Source of the DNA: Bacteroidales bacterium
GTDB lineage: Bacteria > Bacteroidota > Bacteroidia > Bacteroidales > UBA1556
Reading direction: 5' to 3'
DNA: 64,000 bases
Assembly: GCA_023146135.1 (NCBI GenBank)
Contig: JAGLCR010000007.1
Location: 1 to 64,000, forward strand
Shown here: piece after piece, positions 18,058-24,660 of the stretch
How positions within the stretch are numbered: position 1 is the stretch's first letter
Layout: the number at the start of each line of letters is the position of its first letter
Notes under the pieces: model-generated
Told to the model about the DNA's origin: nothing
The model's input: only the letters and a program-made list of their open reading frames with translations
Database searches by the model: none
Translations under genes and position numbers: made by a program

Positions 18058-18131
18058 CATTTACCATAGTAAACTCCCTAGCTTTTTCTCCTTCGCAATC
18101 TTCAACCTTGCATACTACATAATCGAAAATT
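18058..18131. repeat. palindromic repeat element, copy 3 (degenerate end)
   Basis: The first ~55 bp match copies 1 and 2 (CATTTACCATAGTAAACTCC onward); the last part diverges (GCATACTACATAATCG). An adjacent GC-rich stem CCTCCGTATTGGAGG lies at about 18021-18035. The repeat end runs into the promoter region of the downstream repeat-protein gene. Confidence 0.75.
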
Positions 18132-18134
18132 ATG

Positions 18135-18142
18135 TAATTTTG
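18135..18142 (+). promoter_or_regulatory. -7 box for the YESQA-repeat gene
   Basis: TAATTTTG matches TAnnTTTG and lies 30 nt before the ATG. A TTG at 18108-18110, inside repeat copy 3, is 24 nt upstream, somewhat far for a -33 element. Confidence 0.4.
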
Positions 18143-18172
18143 TTATCCAATTATTTTAAATAAAACAGCAAG

Positions 18173-18508
18173 ATGAAAACGGCATCGGTAATACTACTAC
18201 TTACGCTATTTAGCTTCGCCCTAAAGGCTCAGAAAATTTATTCCGTTCAATACGAAAGCCAAGCTGATATTAAGGTGTTTGTGGTGAAGTATGAGAGTCA
18301 AGCCGATTTGAAGGTTTATAAAGTAGATTACGAGAGCAGATCTAAGGGCAATGAAGGCCTCTGGTTTTTTGTGAAGTACGAAAGCCAAGCTCACAAGAAA
18401 ATCTATTTTGTGGAATATGAAAGTCAAGCCGACTTAAAAATCTATTTTGTAAAATACGAAAGTCGGGCTGGCTGGATTAACAAATCATTGATGCACTTGC
18501 TATACTGA
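18173..18508 (+). CDS. small exported YESQA-repeat protein (DUF6150-like)
   Basis: A 111-aa protein with a signal peptide ending LKAQ. The mature part consists of about six imperfect units of 10-13 residues, of the form KIYFVKYESQAD, with ESQ(A) nearly invariant. Alternating hydrophobic positions and the repeat length suggest stacked beta-strands or a beta-solenoid. I associate it with the small Bacteroidota family DUF6150, whose function is unknown; that link is from memory. One repeat carries an insertion (SRSKGNEGLW). It converges with recO, stops 3 nt apart, and its promoter abuts a repeat copy. Confidence 0.75.
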   Translation: MKTASVILLLTLFSFALKAQKIYSVQYESQADIKVFVVKYESQADLKVYKVDYESRSKGNEGLWFFVKYESQAHKKIYFVEYESQADLKIYFVKYESRAGWINKSLMHLLY

Positions 18509-18511
18509 TTA

Positions 18512-19234
18512 TTACTTAAAAACACTTTCAAGAACTTCCTGCGAACTAATACGCCCCATCCCTGGCAAATGAAGCTGATAATAACGTATTAGCTCATTTA
18601 ATAGATTTCGCCTTTGCGAACTGGAGATATTAAAAAGCTCTCGATCGAGGTACGACAACTTCATTAAACTCTTAAGATTATCACTTTGTTCCACATTTAA
18701 AAACTGATCGGAGTATGGATTGGATTCAAAAATACCCGATTCCATATTAAAATATTGCTGGTTTGCACCAATGGTTTCGCTTGGATAAAAACCAAGATAC
18801 TTACTCAATTGGAGCATAAATATCAAATGAAAATTTGCTAATGAAGACTCCATAGAGTCGAGAAAAGAAATGGTGGTTTGTAAAAAATCAAAAAGACTTT
18901 TATCTTGCATCTCCTCTTCCAATGATTTATGTAAAATCTCAGCAAGAAAAAGTGCTATCGTGCTTTTACGAATATCTGAATGAAGGGAGTCGGTTCGTTG
19001 AGCAAGACCAAGCTCCTTTATGTTTTGCAAATTGGATTTAGGTTTATAACTAATATCCATATTAAGCAAGGTAAACGCTTGAAAAAATGATGCAGAGATG
19101 CGCGCTTTTCGTTTACGTACACCACGCACCATAAACGATAGCATTCCAAATTCTTCAGTATATATTTTAGTGATAATACTACTTTCGGAGTATTTAATAC
19201 TGCTTAATACAATGCCACGAGATTTTACTAACAT
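18512..19234 (-). CDS. recO: DNA repair protein RecO
   Basis: A 240-aa RecO: N-terminal OB fold beginning LVKSRGIVLSSIKYSESSIITKIYTEEFG, which is the family opening, followed by a helical domain. RecO acts with RecR to load RecA on SSB-coated gaps (RecFOR pathway). The four zinc cysteines of some RecO proteins are absent, which is common in this phylum. The ATG lies only 4 nt after a TATCTTTG -7 box, suggesting a leaderless message. It follows porZ's promoter side by 40 nt but is read separately. Confidence 0.88.
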   Translation of the reverse strand: MLVKSRGIVLSSIKYSESSIITKIYTEEFGMLSFMVRGVRKRKARISASFFQAFTLLNMDISYKPKSNLQNIKELGLAQRTDSLHSDIRKSTIALFLAEILHKSLEEEMQDKSLFDFLQTTISFLDSMESSLANFHLIFMLQLSKYLGFYPSETIGANQQYFNMESGIFESNPYSDQFLNVEQSDNLKSLMKLSYLDRELFNISSSQRRNLLNELIRYYQLHLPGMGRISSQEVLESVFK

Positions 19235-19238
19235 AGAT

Positions 19239-19246
19239 CAAAGATA
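19239..19246 (-). promoter_or_regulatory. -7 box immediately before recO (leaderless candidate)
   Basis: On the minus strand the sequence reads TATCTTTG-ATCT-ATG. With the usual distance from box to start point, transcription would begin at or next to the A of the ATG. Confidence 0.45.
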
Positions 19247-19274
19247 GTAAGATTTTAAGGTTTCTATAAGCAAA

Positions 19275-21605
19275 TTAATGAATAAAAAGAATTTTAGCCA
19301 CCTTTGTTTGCTCGCCATCCTCATTGGAGGAAAACACAAAATACACTCCCGACATTACACGATTCCCATTATAGTCTTTGCCATTCCATACGGCTTGACC
19401 TCCGAAGGCTTTTCCCTCAAAAACCACATTACCATAAGCATCAGCAATACGTATTTCTGCATTTTGGTAAAGGCCATTAATTGCAATAGGCCCATTATAC
19501 TCTGGTCGCACAGGATTTGGGAATACTTGCACAGTATCTTGCTGATAATCTAGTCCTTCAGTAGCATCGCTACGAAAGGAAACAATTCCATTTTCAGTGC
19601 CAAAAAACACCTCTCCACTTTTTCCATCAATAGCAATACTAAAGATAGTATTGGAAAGTAATGAGCTATTTTCTTGTGTAAAATGATGAATCTGTTTCGT
19701 TCCATCGTCCGACATTAAAAAAACACCGGCTTTGCTAGTACCAAACCATTTCCTATTTGCACCATCAATTGCTATGGCAGTAACCGTTTCTGACTCTAAT
19801 AGATATTGCGAAATTCCTTCTTGCTCAATATATATCTGTTGACTATCAAAATTGTCGCCCGTAAACACCGAGCTTGGCGAGTAAAATACGGCAACTCCTT
19901 TACTTGTTCCCACCCATACTTCACCATCATGGTCCACTGCTAGGCTATGCACATCTGCTGAAGGAAGCTTTCCATTACCGTCAGCTTGGCTCAGTCGTTT
20001 TTTGCGGTCATCAAATATATTGTCGATGGTATGATTGTCGTTATACACAATAATACCATGTCCACGTGGCATAATAATCCACTTTTGGCCTTCATTATCT
20101 ATTACTAAATCACCAATAATATCACTACTTACCAATGGTGCTAAATTAAGCGTAAACCATTTTCCCTGAGGGCTACGCATATGCAATCCTTTAGGATTGG
20201 CAGTATTTGTTACCCAAAGATTATCATCCTTATCATAGGCAAGACCTGCAATACCAATAAAACCAGCATAGTTTACTGCATCTAATAAAGGGCTGTTTGT
20301 TTTTCCGTAAACCGTAACTACCTTGCCATCTTTCATCCTGATAAGTCCTTTGCCCCATGATGCAATAAACACTTCATTGGTATTTAGTGGGTTGACAGCT
20401 ATTTTCATAACATCTTGAATACTGTCTAAAGCAGCAGTATTATGCTTGTCATAGGCTGTCCAGCCCTCATCATAAAACTCGTAATAACCACGCTTGAGAT
20501 ATCGATTGCCCCAGTTGGACTTAATGCCACCCGATGCTACCCACACATGACCTTGAGCTGCTGTCATGGAGAATGCATACTCAGATGGTGGACCTAATAT
20601 TTTTATAAACTCATGTTCCCATTCTTTCCATGAATACACTAAGCCATTACTAGCATCGGCAATCCAGGCCTCTTGCCTTTTATCAAAAATAACATCATTT
20701 GGCGTGGGTGTAATATCTACGCCATCAATACTATAATTGTATGTGCGAAAGGATTCGTTCATATTATCCCAATAATATATATAAGAGTATGCACTCACAA
20801 TTAGCAGGGTATCATCATAGGATTTGATACGATGGTTTGGCCCTGTAGGCGAATCGAAAAATACTTTCCATTGGTTTTGATATCTCTCAAATATGGTATC
20901 AGTACCAAATACAGGATTTGACATATTAACATACAAATGCCCTTTACGAGTAGCAAGGGTATTGTATTTAGCATCAGGGTATTTTATTTGTAAATCTTTG
21001 GTCCAAACGGAATAATCAGATAAAAATTGATTATCAATTTTAGCAGAATATAGACCCTTATCTGTAGCTGCATAAAACAGACTATCATCAAATGTAAAAT
21101 CATTTATTACCAAGGCACTACCATCTGGCCCAATATAGTATGTATCCTTTATTTCTTTACGAATAGGGTCGAGCACCACAATACCAAAGTCACAACTTAA
21201 ATAGCACAGCTTATTACGAAAAACAATACGGTTGATCTGTTTACTTCCCACCATATTCTTTCGTTTAATATCCGAAATATTATATACCTGATCATTTTTA
21301 TAAAGGTCGATATTACCGTTGGTATATGCAATTATCAGATAACCGCTTGCTTTATCATAGTTAAGGGTATTTACATTCACATCGGAGAGCCCCGTTACAC
21401 GGTTAAGCCGTACAACACTATTATCATTAATGTCATAATAAAAGGCGCCAAAAGGCGTAGCACAATAGATACGATTATTATCACCCTCAGTAACAGCGAT
21501 AGTTTTAGAATAAGGTAAATGGTCGCGCCACTGCCCAATCCCAACTTGCGCAAAACTTGGAATGCTAATCACTAGCAAGCAAAAAAGTAAGAATCTATTT
21601 ATCAT
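19275..21605 (-). CDS. porZ: type IX secretion component PorZ (two beta-propellers plus sorting domain)
   Basis: A 776-aa exported protein, the same length as I recall for Porphyromonas gingivalis PorZ. Signal peptide ends PSFAQ; the mature start GIGQWRDHLPYSKTIAV is characteristic. Repeated WxxT/G blades such as DGEVWVGTSKGVAVF, GANRKWFGTSKAGVF and KSGEVFFGTENGIVSF form two-component-regulator-type propellers through about residue 680. The final ~90 residues are a T9SS C-terminal domain (QVFPNPVRPEYNGPIAING). PorZ works on the cell surface with the PorU sortase complex that attaches cargo. Its presence means the organism runs a T9SS, consistent with the C10 protease and gldH. Confidence 0.85.
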   Translation of the reverse strand: MINRFLLFCLLVISIPSFAQVGIGQWRDHLPYSKTIAVTEGDNNRIYCATPFGAFYYDINDNSVVRLNRVTGLSDVNVNTLNYDKASGYLIIAYTNGNIDLYKNDQVYNISDIKRKNMVGSKQINRIVFRNKLCYLSCDFGIVVLDPIRKEIKDTYYIGPDGSALVINDFTFDDSLFYAATDKGLYSAKIDNQFLSDYSVWTKDLQIKYPDAKYNTLATRKGHLYVNMSNPVFGTDTIFERYQNQWKVFFDSPTGPNHRIKSYDDTLLIVSAYSYIYYWDNMNESFRTYNYSIDGVDITPTPNDVIFDKRQEAWIADASNGLVYSWKEWEHEFIKILGPPSEYAFSMTAAQGHVWVASGGIKSNWGNRYLKRGYYEFYDEGWTAYDKHNTAALDSIQDVMKIAVNPLNTNEVFIASWGKGLIRMKDGKVVTVYGKTNSPLLDAVNYAGFIGIAGLAYDKDDNLWVTNTANPKGLHMRSPQGKWFTLNLAPLVSSDIIGDLVIDNEGQKWIIMPRGHGIIVYNDNHTIDNIFDDRKKRLSQADGNGKLPSADVHSLAVDHDGEVWVGTSKGVAVFYSPSSVFTGDNFDSQQIYIEQEGISQYLLESETVTAIAIDGANRKWFGTSKAGVFLMSDDGTKQIHHFTQENSSLLSNTIFSIAIDGKSGEVFFGTENGIVSFRSDATEGLDYQQDTVQVFPNPVRPEYNGPIAINGLYQNAEIRIADAYGNVVFEGKAFGGQAVWNGKDYNGNRVMSGVYFVFSSNEDGEQTKVAKILFIH

Positions 21606-21681
21606 TAATGCAATATTAAGAAAACACCTAATAGTAACAGCAAAAACATGAAATTATTATAAGGTATTTCTAAAAACTAAA

Positions 21682-21712
21682 AAAGACCGTTCATCTATGA
21701 TGAACGGTCTTT
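21682..21712 (-). terminator. terminator of the rplU-rpmA operon
   Basis: A perfect 14-bp stem (AAAGACCGTTCATC / GATGAACGGTCTTT) with a TAT loop, with A/T tracts on both sides. It lies 21 nt past the rpmA stop and may work in either direction. Confidence 0.85.
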
Positions 21713-21733
21713 AAAACTATTTTTTTCGTGCGA

Positions 21734-22006
21734 TTAGTTTGCTGGAGTTTCCTCTAAAGCAGTAACTGAAACATAAGAACGATTATCTCTTTTCTTTCTG
21801 AATTCAACAACGCCATCAACTAATGAGTAAAGAGTATGATCTTTTCCCATTCCTACGTTAGTAGCTGGATGATGAGTGGTACCACGCTGACGTACTATAA
21901 TACTACCTGCGCGAACTGCTTGGCCTCCGTAAATCTTAACACCTAAGCGTTTACTTTCCGATTCACGACCGTTTTTTGAACTACCTGCACCTTTTTTATG
22001 AGCCAT
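21734..22006 (-). CDS. rpmA: 50S ribosomal protein L27
   Basis: A 90-aa L27: [24 protein letters not shown] is the universal N-terminus that reaches the peptidyl-transferase centre, followed by [12 protein letters not shown] and [10 protein letters not shown]. It lies 34 nt downstream of rplU, the usual order. There is no N-terminal extension of the kind cleaved in Firmicutes. The short acidic/Asn ending (ALEETPAN) is typical of the phylum. Certain identification. Confidence 0.98.
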   Translation of the reverse strand: MAHKKGAGSSKNGRESESKRLGVKIYGGQAVRAGSIIVRQRGTTHHPATNVGMGKDHTLYSLVDGVVEFRKKRDNRSYVSVTALEETPAN

Positions 22007-22040
22007 AATAATTTTTTTTAATGGTTTTTAATTCGGTTAA

Positions 22041-22352
22041 TTAAGCTGTAATGCCTTCAATACTGATCTTTGTCAAATACTGACGGTGACCATTTTTTAC
22101 TTTGTAACCCTTACGTCGTTTCTTCTTGAAAACGATTACTTTATCACCTTTTAGGTGAGATAGGATTTTTGCGGAAACTTTTGCACCCTCAACAAGGGGT
22201 GTTCCAATCTTAATTTTTTTTCCGTCCTCAATTAAGAGCACTTTGTCAAAATCAAGACTTGCACCTTCTTCGCCTTCTAAACGGTGAACAAAGATCTTTT
22301 GATCTTTCTCTACCTTAAACTGTTGACCAGCGATTTCTACGATTGCGTACAT
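22041..22352 (-). CDS. rplU: 50S ribosomal protein L21
   Basis: A 103-aa L21 starting MYAIVEIAGQQFKVEKDQ, with the family block KKRRKGYKVKNGHRQYLT (about residues 77-94) that contacts 23S rRNA. It is the first gene of a two-gene operon with rpmA, has a good phylum-type promoter 45 nt upstream and the pair ends in a strong terminator. No leader peptide or ribosomal-protein attenuator is obvious in the short 5' region. Confidence 0.98.
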   Translation of the reverse strand: MYAIVEIAGQQFKVEKDQKIFVHRLEGEEGASLDFDKVLLIEDGKKIKIGTPLVEGAKVSAKILSHLKGDKVIVFKKKRRKGYKVKNGHRQYLTKISIEGITA

Positions 22353-22396
22353 CTCTAATTATTTATGTTCTATTTATAAAAAATTCTTTCGGGCTG

Positions 22397-22426
22397 CAAA
22401 AGTAGTCTTTTATTTCTACTTACCAA
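22397..22426 (-). promoter_or_regulatory. rplU-rpmA promoter
   Basis: Minus strand TTG (complement of 22424-22426), a 19-nt spacer and TACTTTTG (complement of 22397-22404) fit the consensus TTG-N19-TAnnTTTG well. The start point is expected near 22392. Confidence 0.7.
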
Positions 22427-22509
22427 CATTTTATTAACTGCATTTCAAGGCAAATTCAGGCTAATTCCTATTTTGATGCTTTGTAATAATATTATCCTAT
22501 TTTTCTCTT

Positions 22510-22533
22510 TTACTTTTTCAACTGAAAAAGTAA
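22510..22533. promoter_or_regulatory. perfect 11-bp palindrome overlapping the aminotransferase promoter
   Basis: TTACTTTTTCA-AC-TGAAAAAGTAA has 11-bp arms. It occupies the place of the -33 region of the promoter whose -7 box is at 22545, so it may be an operator. A close relative occurs at 55443-55463, so it may instead be a dispersed repeat. Confidence 0.4.
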
Positions 22534-22544
22534 TAAAAATACCG

Positions 22545-22552
22545 TAAATTTG
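22545..22552 (+). promoter_or_regulatory. -7 box for the aminotransferase-amidase pair
   Basis: TAAATTTG lies 20 nt before the ATG at 22573. A -33 TTG is not present; the upstream position is taken by the 22510 palindrome. Confidence 0.5.
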
Positions 22553-22572
22553 TACAAATAAAATCAACGATT

Positions 22573-23730
22573 ATGCCTAAATTTTCAGCCCTATTAAACA
22601 GTAAGCTCCCTGGTGCAAAGACTACGATTTTTACACAAATGAGCTCTTTAGCTACTGAGGTAGGAGCTATTAATCTATCGCAGGGCTTTCCAAATTTCGA
22701 TGTGGCACCTGAGCTTATAGAGCTTGTTCACAAAGCTATGCTTGATGGGCATAATCAATATGCTCCCATGCAAGGGCTCATGGAATTGCGCGAAGTACTG
22801 TCAGATTCGTTTTATAATAAATATAAAACTCGCTATAATGCAGATACGGAAATCACGATTACCTCAGGTGCAACTCAAGCAATTTATACAGCCATTGCTA
22901 CGGTAATAAACGATGGCGATGAGGCCATTATTATTGAACCTGCATTTGATATTTATGCTCCCACGGTGACGATAAACGGAGGAATACCCCGATTTTACAA
23001 ATTAAAAGATCCCGATTATACCATCGATTGGGCAGAGTTTCGTCGATTGATAACAGCAAATACAAAGCTCATTATTATTAATACACCTCATAATCCCACA
23101 TCAACTATACTGAGCGAAAACGACCTAAAAAAACTGGAACAGCTTACCAATGGTACGGATATTATTATATTGAGTGACGAAGTTTACGAGCACATCATTT
23201 TTGATGGACAGGCACATGAGAGCGTAGCTAAATATCCAAATCTGGCTGAGCGTAGTTTTGTGATTGGCTCCTTCGGAAAAACATTTCATGTTACAGGTTG
23301 GAAAACGGGTTTTTGCCTAGCACCTGCCAAACTAATGGCTGAATTTCGAAAGATTCATCAGAATGTGGTATTTGCAGGTAACCGACCCATGCAAACAGCT
23401 ATTGCTGCTTATATGCAAAATGAAGAAAACTATATCAGTCTGTCGAAGCTATATGAGAAAAAACGAGATTATTTTTTGGAGCTAATGAAAAACTCTCGAT
23501 TTGAGCCCCTTCCTTCTTTTGGAACCTATTTTCAATTGTTCAAATACGACCAAATATCGGATGAAAGTGAAAATGATTTTGTGCTCAAGCTAACCAAAGA
23601 GAACGGTGTTGCAGCCATTCCTTTATCCTATTTTTATCGCTATGGTCACGACCGAAAAACACTGCGCTTTTGCTTTGCCAAAACCAATGAAACACTTGAA
23701 CAAGCCGCCGAATTATTATGCAAGATTTGA
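22573..23730 (+). CDS. class I/II PLP aminotransferase (methionine/glutamine transaminase type, YbdL-like)
   Basis: A 385-aa fold-type I aminotransferase. NLSQGFPNF (about residues 34-42), NQYAPMQGLMELRE (about 61) and the PLP-lysine region GSFGKTFHVTGWKTGF (Lys about 236) mark the methionine/kynurenine aminotransferase branch, which uses glutamine or methionine as amino donor for alpha-keto acids such as 4-methylthio-2-oxobutanoate. RFCFAKTNETLEQAAE is the usual C-terminal block. The stop overlaps the start of the omega-amidase gene by 13 nt, so the two are translationally coupled. Together they would transaminate with glutamine, then hydrolyse the resulting 2-oxoglutaramate, pulling the reaction forward. 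Confidence 0.88.
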   Translation: MPKFSALLNSKLPGAKTTIFTQMSSLATEVGAINLSQGFPNFDVAPELIELVHKAMLDGHNQYAPMQGLMELREVLSDSFYNKYKTRYNADTEITITSGATQAIYTAIATVINDGDEAIIIEPAFDIYAPTVTINGGIPRFYKLKDPDYTIDWAEFRRLITANTKLIIINTPHNPTSTILSENDLKKLEQLTNGTDIIILSDEVYEHIIFDGQAHESVAKYPNLAERSFVIGSFGKTFHVTGWKTGFCLAPAKLMAEFRKIHQNVVFAGNRPMQTAIAAYMQNEENYISLSKLYEKKRDYFLELMKNSRFEPLPSFGTYFQLFKYDQISDESENDFVLKLTKENGVAAIPLSYFYRYGHDRKTLRFCFAKTNETLEQAAELLCKI

Positions 23731-24554
23731 GAATCACACTAATACAATCGGATTTAAAATGGGAGGATAAAGGATATAATTTACACCATCTTTCCTCCTT
23801 GATGGACTCCATTACCCAGCCAACTGATATTATCGTTTTACCTGAAATGTTTACCACAGCTTTTTCCATGAAGCCTGAGTTTTTTGCAGAGGTGGTAGGT
23901 GGTGAAAGCCTTATGTGGATGCAAGAGCAATCGCGCAATAGACAAGCTGCTATTGTAGGAAGTTTTATGGTAAAGGAGCAGGGAGACTATTTCAATCGGC
24001 TATACTTTGTAAAACCCGATAGCTCGTATGAGTATTACGACAAACGCCATCTTTTCCGCATGGGAAATGAGCAGGAGCATTTTAGTCAAGGACAGAAACC
24101 GCTAATTTTAGACTATAAAAGCTGGAAAATACAAACACTTATTTGCTACGATTTGCGTTTTCCTGTTTGGGCAAAAAACCAATTTCAAGATGGTAATTAT
24201 GCCTATGATGCATGCATTTTGGTTGCCAACTGGCCAGCCGTTCGCTCTCAAGTATGGAAAACCCTATCTAGCGCACGAGCCATAGAAAATCAAGCCTATT
24301 GGATTGGTGTAAATCGTATTGGCAAGGACGGAAATGGCTTAGAACATTCTGGCGATTCCAATATATGGGATGCCAAGGGAGAAAGCATGATTGAAAATAT
24401 TAACGATAACGAATTTGTAAAAACCCTTAGAATATCGAAAAGTGAATTGGATGATTTTAGAAGTAAGTTTACTGTGGGGTTGGATTGGGACCCTTCGACT
24501 TCGCTCAGGGACCACCCTTCTTATGACTTCGCTCAGGGACCTAGGGGAGAGTGA
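23718..24554 (+). CDS. nitrilase-superfamily omega-amidase (YafV/Nit2-like)
   Basis: A 278-aa carbon-nitrogen hydrolase. The Glu-Lys-Cys triad is visible: E43 in LPEMFTTAF, K109 in YDKRHLFRMG and C143 in LICYDLRFPVW. These motifs are those of omega-amidases, which hydrolyse 2-oxoglutaramate or 2-oxosuccinamate to the keto acid and ammonia. It overlaps the aminotransferase gene by 13 nt. The last ~20 residues (from about WDPSTSLRD) are encoded by two REP-like repeats, so the native C-terminus has been replaced or extended by repeat DNA; the catalytic core is intact. Confidence 0.88.
   Translation: MQDLRITLIQSDLKWEDKGYNLHHLSSLMDSITQPTDIIVLPEMFTTAFSMKPEFFAEVVGGESLMWMQEQSRNRQAAIVGSFMVKEQGDYFNRLYFVKPDSSYEYYDKRHLFRMGNEQEHFSQGQKPLILDYKSWKIQTLICYDLRFPVWAKNQFQDGNYAYDACILVANWPAVRSQVWKTLSSARAIENQAYWIGVNRIGKDGNGLEHSGDSNIWDAKGESMIENINDNEFVKTLRISKSELDDFRSKFTVGLDWDPSTSLRDHPSYDFAQGPRGE
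24491..24541. repeat. REP-like repeat pair inside the amidase 3' end
   Basis: CCCTTCGACTTCGCTCAGGGACC (24491-24513) and a second, degenerate unit TGACTTCGCTCAGGGACC (24524-24541). They share the TTCGAC...GCTCAGGGACC core of the 4567-4745 cluster and are translated in frame. Confidence 0.8.
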
Positions 24555-24605
24555 GAGATAAGGAGACATGACAACAAGAAACTGTGGTTTTGCATTCTTA
24601 TGGTT

Positions 24606-24633
24606 GTAGCAGCAATTCATGAATTGTTGCTAC
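24606..24633 (+). promoter_or_regulatory. 28-bp near-perfect palindrome before ispG
   Basis: GTAGCAGCAATTC-AT-GAATTGTTGCTAC has 13-bp arms with one G-T pair and lies 27 nt before the ispG ATG. No T-run follows, so it is not a standard terminator; it could be an operator, a leader hairpin or a weak terminator of the amidase unit. Confidence 0.45.
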
Positions 24634-24660
24634 CAAAACAATTAAAACTAGTATTGAATA

